Positions 26,835 to 36,062 of a stretch of 64,000 bases of DNA are shown one piece after another. A program made the translations under genes and the position numbers. Position 1 is the stretch's first letter. Each line of letters begins with the position of its first letter. The stretch spans positions 1-64,000 of the forward strand of contig JAQUMN010000008.1 of the NCBI GenBank assembly GCA_028718125.1, in the 5' to 3' direction. Source of the stretch: Kiritimatiellia bacterium. Its GTDB lineage: Bacteria; Verrucomicrobiota; Kiritimatiellia; JAAZAB01. The notes beneath the pieces are model-generated. The model worked only from the letters and a program-made list of their open reading frames with translations, ran no database searches and was not told the DNA's origin.

Positions 26835-27897
26835 CCTGGTGCTGTTTTGGGCCGGGCACCTTGGCGGGCAGCAGCCAGCGTCGGCGCTTGATAAAGTCCC
26901 CGTTGTGGAAGGTCTGTCCGATCGTTCCTTTTTTCTCGAGGTGATTAAAACAGCTGCGCATGCAGCCGCGCGAACCTTCGACGCCGAAGCTCCCCGCCTC
27001 GCCCCATTTCAGGAGATAGTGGTGCCCTTCGATTATCCAGCCCGACGGAAATTCCTTGCACTTTCCCCACGGCTGCTGCGAAAGCGTCCACGCGAATTTA
27101 TACGCGGCCTCCTCGCTCATATCCTGCTGCGTGACATCGAAGTTCCATCCGGGGAAATCGCGATGAATAAACGGCGAGTTCATCGCATCGCCGCCGTGAT
27201 AACTTAGCGTACAGCGGCCCATATGCACGTCGCCCCACTCGTAGGTCTTGTCGTCGATCCTGATTTTCACCGTCTTTTGCTCTTTCCTGTGCGGAATGGC
27301 GCAGGCGCTGCAGCCTTTCACGCATTGCATGCATTTGTCGCAGATGGAGTTGGGCTCAATAAGCGGATCGGGCGCGAGTTCCAGATCCGTGATGATGCAG
27401 GCCAGGCGTACGCGCGGGCCGAATTGCTTCGTCAGGAATACTTTCGCCCAGCCGATCTCGCCGAGGCCGGCGGCAACGCCCGCAATGCGGATGCTGATAT
27501 TCACATCCGGAGCTGCGCCACCCTTGCGGAGCGGTTCACGGAGCAGTTCACGGTCGCTTGCCGTGACGCCCGGGTATAGCGGCGCCGCCTCAAAGCCGAA
27601 GTCCTCGATGAAACACGCCGTTTCGAACATGGGTGTGTGAATGAATGTGGTGTTCAACTGCCCGTGATACCCGAAGTAGGTATAGGACGGCCAGTAGGTG
27701 CCTTCCTCAATGCCGCGCCAGTTGCCGCGCAGGATCCGTTTGCCGACGACGATCACCGATTTTGCCTTCGGGAATATCGACGCCGGATTCATGCTGGGCG
27801 GGGCATCCTTGAAACGCGCAATGTTGGCGACGCCGCAAAGGTCGAGCCCTTGCGAAATTACAAAATCCTTGATCATCTGTTTGGTCAGTGTTTTCAT
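26818..27897 (-). CDS. QueG-like iron-sulfur protein, intact cluster (paralogue 1)
   Basis: Predicted oxidoreductase related to epoxyqueuosine reductase QueG (COG1600-like) and, more remotely, reductive dehalogenases; 359 aa from the ATG at 27897. It shares with the next gene the blocks LCGVANIARF, PASIFPKAKSVIVVGKRI, GLGEIGWAKVFLTKQFGPR and a ferredoxin-type Cys run C186-x2-C189-x2-C192-x3-C196-x2-C199. A further Cys pair is near the end (RGCMRSC). It lacks a Tat signal, so it should act in the cytoplasm. True QueG is unlikely because the C-terminal part differs. It forms an apparent operon with an IclR regulator and the paralogue. Confidence 0.7.
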   Translation of the reverse strand: MKTLTKQMIKDFVISQGLDLCGVANIARFKDAPPSMNPASIFPKAKSVIVVGKRILRGNWRGIEEGTYWPSYTYFGYHGQLNTTFIHTPMFETACFIEDFGFEAAPLYPGVTASDRELLREPLRKGGAAPDVNISIRIAGVAAGLGEIGWAKVFLTKQFGPRVRLACIITDLELAPDPLIEPNSICDKCMQCVKGCSACAIPHRKEQKTVKIRIDDKTYEWGDVHMGRCTLSYHGGDAMNSPFIHRDFPGWNFDVTQQDMSEEAAYKFAWTLSQQPWGKCKEFPSGWIIEGHHYLLKWGEAGSFGVEGSRGCMRSCFNHLEKKGTIGQTFHNGDFIKRRRWLLPAKVPGPKQHQANSPV

Positions 27898-27925
27898 ATT
27901 GGTTTTTTCCCGTGCCGGGCAGGCG

Positions 27926-28795
27926 TTATTCGATATCGGACCCTTCGCCGATGATCTCTCTTTCACCCTGGACAACCCACGGCGGCCGGGTGCGGAATTG
28001 ATTGACAAATTTATTCTCAACCCGTCCCGCCTTTTCGAGATGCGCCATGTAAGTGCGCATGCACAACGCGGCGAGACGATCAGGCTTCCCCGACGGATGG
28101 CGGCGGTTGGGCATGGCGCCGTTCTTGCACTGTGCGCACTTTTTGAAGTCGATCGCGGCGACCTTCATCTTTTTGCCCGCAATCTCAATCGTTTCTTCGT
28201 TGGAAGCATCAATTGCGCCGAGCGGGCAATATTCCGCGAATTTCTTTGATCGCTCGCAGAGATCCTCTTTCAAGACCGGGGTCGGGTCCAGGACGGCGTC
28301 GGTGAGAATGATGTAAAAGCGCTGGCGTGCGCCGAATTGCGGCGTAACAAAGGCGCGCAGATAGCCGATTTCGCCGAGGCCGGCGCGCACGGCGGCATCG
28401 TCAAAGTCAATAAGCACATTCGGCGCGGGATTCCCCGGTTGTACCGGCACGCCCATCGGCCCCATTTCCACGGGAAGGTTGATCATCGGGATTGCTTCCC
28501 ATTTGTTGTTCTCAAGGAATTCGGCCGTTTTTACGGTAATCATGGAAAGGAACCGGTCTTCGAGCCATGCATACCCATAGCAGTTGTAGGTGTTGAACTG
28601 CGTGCCTTCTTCGACGCCGCGCAGCGCCCCGCGCGGGATGCGCTTGCCGACTACGATGACCGATTTAACTTCGGGAAAGATCGATGCGGGGTGGCGTTCC
28701 GGCGCGAGGCCGGCGAAACGTTCAATCGGCGCGATCCCCACGAGATCGCATCCGATGCTCGCGGCATATTCCTTGAATTGCTTCGTGAACTCCAT
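27926..28795 (-). CDS. QueG-like protein with degenerate cluster site (paralogue 2)
   Basis: A 289-aa paralogue of the downstream gene: CDLVGIAPIERF, PASIFPEVKSVIVVGKRI, RAGLGEIGYLRAFVTPQFGAR. At the position of the ferredoxin motif only the outer cysteines remain (C180 and C190 in CERSKKFAEYCP); the two middle ones are replaced by S183 and F186. A CAQC pair at 220-223 could partly compensate. Either the cluster is lost or different, or this is a non-catalytic partner. It is first in the operon after the IclR gene (42-bp gap) and 28 bp before paralogue 1. Confidence 0.7.
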   Translation of the reverse strand: MEFTKQFKEYAASIGCDLVGIAPIERFAGLAPERHPASIFPEVKSVIVVGKRIPRGALRGVEEGTQFNTYNCYGYAWLEDRFLSMITVKTAEFLENNKWEAIPMINLPVEMGPMGVPVQPGNPAPNVLIDFDDAAVRAGLGEIGYLRAFVTPQFGARQRFYIILTDAVLDPTPVLKEDLCERSKKFAEYCPLGAIDASNEETIEIAGKKMKVAAIDFKKCAQCKNGAMPNRRHPSGKPDRLAALCMRTYMAHLEKAGRVENKFVNQFRTRPPWVVQGEREIIGEGSDIE

Positions 28796-28837
28796 GATGA
28801 TCCTCCGTTTATTATCTTTTACTTCGTTTTGTCCGTC

Positions 28838-29644
28838 TTATGCGCCGGGAGCCCCGCAGACATTCCTGCGCAATATTTTTCCTGGTGTTTCATTGTTTCC
28901 ATTTACCGACAAGCGTTTGCTGATGGCAGTGGCCGTCGTTGACATTCTTTTCAGAATTGCGGCCTTATGGGCGCCCTTAAAACGAAAACGGGGCAGGAAC
29001 AGTCCGAGGGCAGCGGTTACTTCCTGCCGATGATCGTGGATCGGGAAGGCCAGGCCAACCACCTCGGCGTTGGGCGCATGGTATACCCAGCCGGTTTTCC
29101 TGATATCCGCCAGGGCTTGTTTGAGCGCCGCCGGGTTGCCGGCTTCAGGCCATTCTTTTCCCGGCATCCCGTGTTCCTGGGCAATTTGCTCCAATTCGTG
29201 TTCCAGCAGGAAGGCCATTAACAGCCGCCCCGTGGCGGTCTCGTATATGTTGTCTTGAATCAATGCCTGGGGCCCGACTTGGATTTGCTGTTGCCCGTTG
29301 ATCTGCGCAAGAATAAAACGCCGGCCCAGGCGCAAGGTAGTCAGGAGAACCGTCTCGTTGACGGACTTGGCCAGGTCAGCCATCAACGGCTCGGCCGCGG
29401 CAATCAGGTCCTGGCGATAGGGTGCCTGGCGGGAGATTTGAAACAATGCCGGTCCCAGCAGGTACCCCTTTTTCGGTGCAACCTGCTCGACATAATGGCG
29501 GCATACCATGGTCTTGAGAATATTGGCGCAGGTGGCGGGATGCTGGCCCAGGTGGACGGCGATTTCCTTCAGGGCCCACGGCCGTTCCGGCGTTTCCGCC
29601 AGGAGCTCGAGGATGTCAAATACCTTGTATAGCACCTTGATCAC
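28838..29644 (-). CDS. IclR-family transcriptional regulator
   Basis: DNA-binding repressor or activator, 268 aa. A GTG start at 29644 (MIKVLYKVFDIL) is preferred because AAAGGA lies 7 bases upstream; the ORF also opens at a TTG 15 bp earlier. An N-terminal winged helix-turn-helix (WALKEIAVHLGQHPATCANILKTM, about 26-50) is followed by the IclR effector domain (ETVLLTTLRLGRRFILAQI, ATGRLLMAF, GLAFPIHD). It heads the operon with two QueG-like genes and probably controls them. Its ligand is unknown. Confidence 0.92.
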   Translation of the reverse strand: MIKVLYKVFDILELLAETPERPWALKEIAVHLGQHPATCANILKTMVCRHYVEQVAPKKGYLLGPALFQISRQAPYRQDLIAAAEPLMADLAKSVNETVLLTTLRLGRRFILAQINGQQQIQVGPQALIQDNIYETATGRLLMAFLLEHELEQIAQEHGMPGKEWPEAGNPAALKQALADIRKTGWVYHAPNAEVVGLAFPIHDHRQEVTAALGLFLPRFRFKGAHKAAILKRMSTTATAISKRLSVNGNNETPGKILRRNVCGAPGA

Positions 29645-29668
29645 AGGTTTTCCTTTCAAATCAGGTCC

Positions 29669-29697
29669 ACGCTATGCCCGGAGCGTTAATTTGTCAA
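29669..29697 (-). promoter_or_regulatory. putative promoter of the iclR-queG-like operon
   Basis: On the minus strand TTGACA (29692-29697), a 17-bp spacer and TAGCGT (29669-29674) precede the GTG start. Upstream lies a very AT-rich run (29694-29735), a plausible UP-element or operator zone for autoregulation. The -10 is weak. Confidence 0.4.
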
Positions 29698-29782
29698 TAT
29701 AATAATTAGTTTTATAATATAAAAATTAAATTACCCGGCGCGGACGGGATTATTGACGCAGGGATCGATCGAAAATAGCGAA

Positions 29783-31477
29783 TCACGGGCGCGGTGAGCG
29801 TAAAAGTTCCAGTATGATAGTGTCGGGGTCGCACGGGATCGTTGTGGGGGCCGTAGCCAAAGCCAGCGGTTTAAATCGCTTTTCAATGTCCTGGGGCTCG
29901 ATAACCGCAAATACACGGCCGGTGGCTTTCTGCAGAAAAGCTTCCAGCTGGGCCTTATCCTTCAATTCCCAGGCGCGCTCCGGTTCCGCCTGCATGCCGT
30001 AAAGCAATTCATTCGTGTCCTGGAAGGGAACGTAGATATTCCGGGTATAGAAGGGCAGGGCGGGCCGATAGGACCAGAACACCACGACCTGGTCATCCGG
30101 TTTGAGCTCGGCGGCCAATTGCTTGTATACGTGGGATGAGTTGATGTGCAGAAGTACGTTGAAATCCTTGCCGGCCAAAGGCGATAGCAACAGCGCCGCG
30201 GCCAGCATGATCCCGGCATTCAAGCCCAGCAGGCCAGCAAACGAGCGATAGCCCCGTGTTGCGATCAGCGCGATCAATATGGCCGCGATCGGAAACAGCG
30301 CCACAACGCTCCGTCCGCTGATCGGGTATATATCTTCGGGAATTATTTTAAAAAAGCTGATCAACCACACAGTCATGATTGTTGCCGCCACGATGAACAA
30401 GCCGGCGACGCCAATGTTCCACAGGATTTGGTCGCGCCGGGTATCCTCGCGGTCGGCCAGGCCCCAGCGCCCCAGCAGGAGACCAAGCGCGGGAATAGCC
30501 GGCAAAATGTAGGACATCAGTTTGCCGGTGCTGGCGGAGAAAAACCCTACCACGACCACGATCCAGACCAGCAGGAACCGGGTCAAGGTGTCTGTGCGCC
30601 ATCCCCACCGGGCGATCATCCGCCATGCAGCGCGCACAATAAACAGAGTCCAGGGTGCAATCAACAGGGGGATCACCATGCCGAAAAACCAGAAAGGCTC
30701 CGGGTGAAGTTGAACCTCGCGCGTGCCCGTGAAACGCGAGAAATGCTCGTCAATGACGAAAAAATGGAAAAAGCCAGGATTATGCTTCTCCAAGAGCAAC
30801 ATGACCGGGGTCAGCAGTCCGACACACAGGAGAATAACCCAGGGCACGGACCAGGTCCGGAGGGTCGCCGGGCGCCGTTCCCAGATAAGCCAGATAAAAA
30901 TAATGGCTGGCGGCAAAACGATGGCGACCGCGCCTTTTGTAAGAAAACCCATGGCGGCGGCTATGGATGCGACGGAAAACAGCAGAAAACGCGCTCCGGC
31001 AGACACGCCCGGCTGACATCCGAAAAAAAGCGCGATACAGGTCAGGGCGAACCACATAACCAGGAATGAGTCGGTCAACAGCAATCCCGTGCCGGCCAGG
31101 AAACCGATCATGGACAGCATAGTCAACGTGGCGATGTCGGCCCGGGTGCGCTCCCATTTGCGCCGCGCCAGGAGCCAGAAAATGCCGGCCAACATGAGTC
31201 CGCTTACCAGGAGCGGCACGCGCACGGCCCAGTCCCTGGCGCCGAACACCTTGATCGCCGGCGCCACCAGCCAGTAAGTCAGCGGCGGTTTTTCGTAGTA
31301 CCGGTAACCCAGCATGTGCATTTCCAGCCAGTTGCCGCCGGCGACCATTTCCCGGGGGATCTCGGAATAGCGGCCCTCATCGGGATCGTTGAAGCCGCGG
31401 TAGAATAGAACAATCAGAAACGCGCAGACGATGACTACCAGGGACAGGCTGAACAATTTGTTTTGCAGGTTGCTCAT
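29783..31477 (-). CDS. ArnT-like lipid-linked glycosyltransferase (GT83/PMT fold), 1
   Basis: Polytopic membrane transferase, 564 aa from the ATG at 31477 (MSNLQNKLF). The first periplasmic loop has the catalytic-type sequence FNDPDEGRYSEIPREM and the second YRYYEKPPLTYW, both hallmarks of ArnT. About eleven membrane helices are followed by a soluble C-terminus (WSYRPALPFYTRNIYV). ArnT moves 4-amino-4-deoxy-L-arabinose from undecaprenyl phosphate to lipid A. Divergent from the second ArnT-like gene, with MITE copy C between them, and near ArnB- and ArnC-like genes. Confidence 0.88.
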   Translation of the reverse strand: MSNLQNKLFSLSLVVIVCAFLIVLFYRGFNDPDEGRYSEIPREMVAGGNWLEMHMLGYRYYEKPPLTYWLVAPAIKVFGARDWAVRVPLLVSGLMLAGIFWLLARRKWERTRADIATLTMLSMIGFLAGTGLLLTDSFLVMWFALTCIALFFGCQPGVSAGARFLLFSVASIAAAMGFLTKGAVAIVLPPAIIFIWLIWERRPATLRTWSVPWVILLCVGLLTPVMLLLEKHNPGFFHFFVIDEHFSRFTGTREVQLHPEPFWFFGMVIPLLIAPWTLFIVRAAWRMIARWGWRTDTLTRFLLVWIVVVVGFFSASTGKLMSYILPAIPALGLLLGRWGLADREDTRRDQILWNIGVAGLFIVAATIMTVWLISFFKIIPEDIYPISGRSVVALFPIAAILIALIATRGYRSFAGLLGLNAGIMLAAALLLSPLAGKDFNVLLHINSSHVYKQLAAELKPDDQVVVFWSYRPALPFYTRNIYVPFQDTNELLYGMQAEPERAWELKDKAQLEAFLQKATGRVFAVIEPQDIEKRFKPLALATAPTTIPCDPDTIILELLRSPRP

Positions 31478-31581
31478 GATGCCGGCAATAATTTCCGAGT
31501 TGCGTTTGAAACCATGACTGCCTTTGTACACCAAAATTCATTCCGGGCGCAAGTTATTTGCACGGACATACCCTTGCCTTT

Positions 31582-31766
31582 CAGGGCTGCGTCATTCATG
31601 CTGAAACCAGCGGCGTCGCAGTCCCGATACCCGCCCAAAGCGGCGTGATCGGGACGCCCTCCAATATCGCGAAGAAATTGGCATTCGTGCCAGGGGCAGC
31701 TTGCCCGCCATAGTCCGGCAGTTGCCGGACGCCGGCGGGAGCTCCCGCGAGACCGTTCTTGACGCA
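31582..31766 (+). mobile_element. MITE-like element, copy C (long form)
   Basis: Left end CAGGGCTGCGTCA (31582-31594); right end CTTGACGCA at 31766, where the last bases have diverged. The interior is the reverse complement of copy A (11751-11940). It occupies half of the 356-bp divergent gap between the two ArnT-like genes (31478-31833). The remainder carries a loose inverted AGGCCTT/AAGGCCT pair (31770-31805) and no gene. Confidence 0.8.
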
Positions 31767-31833
31767 CTTAGGCCTTGCCTTTTTGCTTGTGAAAGTAAAA
31801 GGCCTTAGACTACAGTAGGTCAAAAGGATTGGC

Positions 31834-33651
31834 ATGAACGAAAATTGTACTTCGACCACAACCTCCATACCGCCTTGGATCGTCATCCTGTGCCTGCTGA
31901 TCTCGCTGTCGGGGATTGCCGATCACGACCTGTGGACGCCGGATGAGCCGCGCGAAGCGGCGATCATGTTGAGCATGAGCCGCACCGGCAATCTGCTTAT
32001 TCCCGATCTGGCGGGTGCGCCCTTCGTCGAAAAGCCGCCTTTATATTACATTGTCGGTGCCGGCGCATTGCACCTGCTTGCTTCCCTGCTGGGGCCTACT
32101 ACGGCCTTGCGGCTGACATCGGCCCTATGGGGGTTGGGCGCTCTGGCCATGACGTGGCTGATGGCCCGGCGTCTGCTGGGACGCGCGCAGGGGATATTGG
32201 CCATGGTGCTCCTGGCCACCATGCCCGGGTTTATTCACGTCACGCATTGGATGCTGGTGGATAACGCGCTCCTGTTTTTCGTCACGGCGGCATTGTGGTG
32301 TTTTACCGAGGCCTATATCGGCTCGCGCCTGGGATTCCTTCCGTGGGCGGCGCTCTTTACCGGAGGGGCTTTCCTTTCAAAGGGATTCATCGGTCCCCTG
32401 ATCGTTCTGCTGGGCTGGTTGGGCCTGGTATTTTCCTGGGGGCGGCAGGTGGGCTGGCGAGGGATGAGCCAACCGCGCAGTCTCGGCCTGCATGGCCTGG
32501 CTTTATTATTTTGCCTGGCCCTGATGCTGAGTTGGATGTTGGCCTTGCGCATGTTCGGCGGGCCGGAACTGTGGAACGAATGGTTCTGGGCAAATCATGT
32601 CGGGCGTTTTTCCGGAGGCGCGACCCAGTTAGGCCATATGCAAGGTCCGTGGTATTACTTGCAGGTTATTCCCGTTTATCTTCTGCCCTGGCTGGTGGTT
32701 GTGCTGGTAGGGATTAAAAACCTGCTGGTGGCGCTGTGCCGCGGGCAGATGACGCCGGCGGGCCGGGTGCTGGCCGCCTGGGCGCTGGGCGGCTTGCTGG
32801 TGCTTTCGATTACGGCCACCAAACGTGACATTTATCTGTCGGTTTTACTGCCGGCATGTGCCATGATCGGCGCCCAGGTATTGCATGCGCCGATGACACG
32901 GCCGCTTCAAAATACCCTTTGGATGTGGGTCGGATGCATGCTGGGCGGGTTGCTGGTTCTTGTTATCGCGCCGTTGTTGGGCCCGCAGGCCCACCTGTTG
33001 ACGGGCGGGTGGGGGTGGTACCAGGTAATCGCGGGGCTTACCGCACTGGGTTGCATTAGTCTTGTTTATGTGCCTCGAATTCGGTTTGGGAAAGGCGTCC
33101 CCCTTCGCGAAGACGCTTCGGCGGGACACGGTGGCGATCCCGCGAAGCGCGGGATAAATCTTGGGCCGTGTTCTGTGTTCTTATGCCGTTATCTGTCCTC
33201 CGGCGTCCGGCGTCCGGCGTCTGGCGTCTGGTGTCTGTCTTTTCTTCACCGGGTGTTGGCCGCCACGGCCGTGTTTTTTATTGGCGTCCTGATGGTCCTG
33301 TTTCCCATGCTTGACCGGGTAAAAAGTTACGGGGCCGCCTTTCGCAATATGGCTGGGTATGTTGCGGCCGATCCCTCCGCCTGCGTGGCCGGCTGGCGAT
33401 TTGATGAAACCACGCGTGCCGGTTTTTATTACTATTGTGACTTGGTATTTCCGGCGCTTTCCGATATAAACGATCTCAACCATGTTCTGGGCCGGCGGCA
33501 TTCCCGGTTTGACGGGGTCTTGGCGCTATCCCGGAATTTTATGCCGGAAGCGGAATCCCTGCCGCCCTGGCAGGTGCGTGCGGAAGTCCGGATGGGGCCG
33601 CGCCGGGCGTTGCAATGGATCGAAGGGGCCGTCAGGGCAAAGCCGCCTTAA
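31834..33651 (+). CDS. ArnT-like lipid-linked glycosyltransferase, 2 (with repeat-coded insert)
   Basis: A 605-aa polytopic transferase with HDLWTPDEPREAAIM and AGAPFVEKPPLYY, the two ArnT-type loops. AAAAGGATTGGC precedes the ATG. Between membrane helices, residues about 418-470 are replaced or extended by repeat-derived sequence. First comes a GC palindromic part (CCCGCGAAGCGCGGGA in 33130-33160), then heptamers (33196-33240) read as SGVRRPASGVWCLSF. The frame is kept open, so the enzyme may still fold with a long loop. Its stop codon touches the 195-bp repeat. Upstream of arnB/arnC-like genes on the same strand. Confidence 0.85.
   Translation: MNENCTSTTTSIPPWIVILCLLISLSGIADHDLWTPDEPREAAIMLSMSRTGNLLIPDLAGAPFVEKPPLYYIVGAGALHLLASLLGPTTALRLTSALWGLGALAMTWLMARRLLGRAQGILAMVLLATMPGFIHVTHWMLVDNALLFFVTAALWCFTEAYIGSRLGFLPWAALFTGGAFLSKGFIGPLIVLLGWLGLVFSWGRQVGWRGMSQPRSLGLHGLALLFCLALMLSWMLALRMFGGPELWNEWFWANHVGRFSGGATQLGHMQGPWYYLQVIPVYLLPWLVVVLVGIKNLLVALCRGQMTPAGRVLAAWALGGLLVLSITATKRDIYLSVLLPACAMIGAQVLHAPMTRPLQNTLWMWVGCMLGGLLVLVIAPLLGPQAHLLTGGWGWYQVIAGLTALGCISLVYVPRIRFGKGVPLREDASAGHGGDPAKRGINLGPCSVFLCRYLSSGVRRPASGVWCLSFLHRVLAATAVFFIGVLMVLFPMLDRVKSYGAAFRNMAGYVAADPSACVAGWRFDETTRAGFYYYCDLVFPALSDINDLNHVLGRRHSRFDGVLALSRNFMPEAESLPPWQVRAEVRMGPRRALQWIEGAVRAKPP
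33196..33240. repeat. degenerate heptanucleotide array inside an ArnT-like gene
   Basis: Units read CCGGCGT three times, then CTGGCGT, CTGGTGT, CTGTCTT. In frame it codes GVRRPASGVWCL. Similar GCCGGAC-type units recur in both orientations after topB (38532-38690). Confidence 0.8.
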
Positions 33652-33845
33652 ATGCATAGGAATTTTCCGCCGGAGGCGGACCCGCCTATGGCGGACAATC
33701 CGTCTTTGTTGTCATTCCGAGCGTAGAAGAGGAATCTCGCCGCGAGAGATCCCTTCGACTTCGCTCAGGGCAGGCCTTTCACTGCGTTCAGGATGACAAT
33801 CCGAACGGAATAAAAGTCGCCCCGCCTTGCGGGGCCTAATTGATC
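33651..33845 (+). repeat. ~195-bp dispersed repeat (copy 2)
   Basis: Same orientation and nearly the same sequence as 4604-4797, with small differences (an extra CCCGCC in the first palindrome, GTAGAAGAGG for GTAGCGAGG). It fills the gap between an ArnT-like gene and the arnB-like gene. No coding frame. Confidence 0.85.
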
Positions 33846-33865
33846 AGAACAGCCAATGGAGTATT

Positions 33866-35020
33866 ATGCGCAAAGAATTTTTACCTTTTACAAGGCCCAG
33901 CATCAGCGAAGAAGATATCCAAGCCGTGGGCGCGGTGCTCCGTTCCGGCTGGATCACCACCGGACCGCATGCCGCCAAATTCGAGCAGGAATTTGCCGCA
34001 TACGTGGGAACGCGCGGCGCCGTGGCGTTGGCCTCAGCCACCGGCGGCATGCATGTGACCCTTAAGGCCCTGAACATCGGTCCCGGTGACGAGGTTGTGA
34101 CGCCATCGATGACCTGGGCCTCCACCGTCAATCTCATTGTGCTCTCCGGCGCCCGGCCGGTTTTTGCCGATGTTGACCGCGACACGCTCATGGCCGGGCC
34201 CGACCAGATCGCCGCCGTGCTGACATCAAAAACCCGGCTGGTCATCCCCGTCCATTTTGCGGGCGCGCCTGCGGATGTTGATCCTATCCGCCAGTTGGCG
34301 GCCAAGCGCGGCATTCCGATCGTGGAGGATGCTGCCCACGCCGCCGGCACGGAATACCGCGGGCGTCGTATCGGCGCAAAGGGCGCCGCCATTTTTTCGT
34401 TTCATCCCATCAAGAATATAACTACGGGCGAAGGCGGCATGGTCTGCGCCGAGGACACCGCCTTCCTGGATGCCGTCCGGCGGCTGAAATTCCACGGCCT
34501 GGGAGTGGATGCCTTCGACCGCACCATGCAAGGGCGTTCCCCGCAAGCGGAAGTGGTCGAGCCGGGATACAAATACAACCTGACCGATATCGCCGCCGTG
34601 CTCGGCCGGCGGCAGCTGGCGCGGCTGGATGAATTCAACCGCCGACGCACGGAACTGGCGCTGTATTATCGCCGGCGTCTGGCCGAAGTGAACGAAATTT
34701 TGCCGCTAAAAGACCCGTCCTATCCGATGCGGCACACATGGCACCTGTTTATCGTGCGGTTGGATGCTGATCGTGCCGGCCTAAACCGCGATGCGTTCAT
34801 GGAGGCTCTAAAAAAGAATAACATCGGCACGGGCTTGCATTTTCGCGCCGTCCATTTACAGAAATATTATCGCGAGAAGATGGGCTGTGCACGGGGCATG
34901 TTGCCGGCCACGGAATGGAATTCCGATCGGATCTGCTCCCTGCCGCTGTTCCCGGATATGCATCCGGAGGATGTGGATGACGTAGTCGCGGCGATCAAGG
35001 ATGTTCTGAAAAAAGGATGA
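33866..35020 (+). CDS. ArnB-like PLP aminotransferase (DegT/DnrJ/EryC1 family)
   Basis: PLP-dependent sugar aminotransferase, 384 aa from the ATG at 33866 ([13 protein letters not shown]). K183 in [16 protein letters not shown] is the PLP lysine; [10 protein letters not shown] binds the phosphate, and [10 protein letters not shown] holds the pyridoxal-N Asp. The whole resembles UDP-4-keto-pentose aminotransferase ArnB. Neither ArnA nor ArnD is seen, so the sugar made could differ from L-Ara4N. arnC-like follows with one base between stop and start, so the two are surely co-translated. Confidence 0.9.
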   Translation: MRKEFLPFTRPSISEEDIQAVGAVLRSGWITTGPHAAKFEQEFAAYVGTRGAVALASATGGMHVTLKALNIGPGDEVVTPSMTWASTVNLIVLSGARPVFADVDRDTLMAGPDQIAAVLTSKTRLVIPVHFAGAPADVDPIRQLAAKRGIPIVEDAAHAAGTEYRGRRIGAKGAAIFSFHPIKNITTGEGGMVCAEDTAFLDAVRRLKFHGLGVDAFDRTMQGRSPQAEVVEPGYKYNLTDIAAVLGRRQLARLDEFNRRRTELALYYRRRLAEVNEILPLKDPSYPMRHTWHLFIVRLDADRAGLNRDAFMEALKKNNIGTGLHFRAVHLQKYYREKMGCARGMLPATEWNSDRICSLPLFPDMHPEDVDDVVAAIKDVLKKG

Positions 35021-35021
35021 A

Positions 35022-35987
35022 ATGCCCATGAATACCCCCGTCCCTCTTTCCGTCGTAATCCCCGTATTTAATGAGGAGGACAATCTGCCGGAACTCATGC
35101 GTCGGACGCTTGCCGTCTGCCGTTCGTTGGGCCGGCCGTTCGAGATCATCCTGGTTGATGACGGCAGCCGGGACGCGTCCCGGGATATCATCTACCGGGC
35201 CGCGGAGGCCAACCCGGGCGCGCTGGTCGGGGTGTTTTTGAACCGGAATTACGGCCAGCATTCGGCGGTTATGGCCGGGTTCGCGCAGGCCCGGGGCGAG
35301 ATTGTCGTAACGCTCGATGCCGATCTTCAGAATCCGCCGGAGGAGATCACGGCGCTGGTGAAAAAAATGGATGAGGGCATGGATGTGGTCGGTTCCATTC
35401 GTGTGCCGCGCCGCGACAGCATCTTCCGCCGTTTTTCCTCTTTCCTGGTGAACAAAATGACGGCGCAAGTGACGGGCGTGGTCATGCACGATTATGGCTG
35501 TATGCTGAGGGCTTACCGTCGGCAGGTGATCCAGGCCATGCTCCAATGCCATGAACGCAGCACATTTATTCCGGTGCTGGCCAACAGTTTCGCGCGCCAC
35601 ACGGCGGAAATCGAAGTCCGCCATGCCGAACGCCGCGCGGGGCAATCCAAATACGGCCTGTGGAAACTGGTCAACCTGCAATTCGATCTCCTGACCAGTA
35701 TCACTACTTTGCCCTTGAGGCTCCTGTCCATAGCCGGGGTGCTGATCAGTATGATGGGCGTCGGCCTGGGCGTGATGATCCTGATCCTGCGCTTCATCTG
35801 GGGCCCGGAATGGGCGGCCAAGGGCGTGTTTACCCTGTTTGCCATCCTGTTCATTTTTGTCGGTGGCCAGTTTATTGCCATGGGCTTCCTGGGCGAGTAT
35901 ATCGGCCGCATGTATCAGGATGTCCGTGGCCGGCCCCGATACTTCATCGAAATCGTTGCCGGCAAAAGCGCCCTGGAAGCGCCCTGA
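35022..35987 (+). CDS. ArnC-like undecaprenyl-phosphate glycosyltransferase (GT2)
   Basis: A 321-aa GT-A transferase that should load an amino sugar onto undecaprenyl phosphate. The N-terminal domain has [37 protein letters not shown] and [13 protein letters not shown] (DXD-like). [12 protein letters not shown] follows, and two C-terminal membrane helices (about 225-290, [20 protein letters not shown] and [19 protein letters not shown]) are as in ArnC. It sits directly after the arnB-like gene. With the ArnT-like enzymes it would make a build-load-transfer path. Confidence 0.9.
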   Translation: MPMNTPVPLSVVIPVFNEEDNLPELMRRTLAVCRSLGRPFEIILVDDGSRDASRDIIYRAAEANPGALVGVFLNRNYGQHSAVMAGFAQARGEIVVTLDADLQNPPEEITALVKKMDEGMDVVGSIRVPRRDSIFRRFSSFLVNKMTAQVTGVVMHDYGCMLRAYRRQVIQAMLQCHERSTFIPVLANSFARHTAEIEVRHAERRAGQSKYGLWKLVNLQFDLLTSITTLPLRLLSIAGVLISMMGVGLGVMILILRFIWGPEWAAKGVFTLFAILFIFVGGQFIAMGFLGEYIGRMYQDVRGRPRYFIEIVAGKSALEAP

Positions 35988-36062
35988 TTTTTCTGCTGGC
36001 TAAAAAAACGGAAACGTGGTTTCATCATTGCCTTTTGCGTCCATGTCGCCGCTGGCATCACT

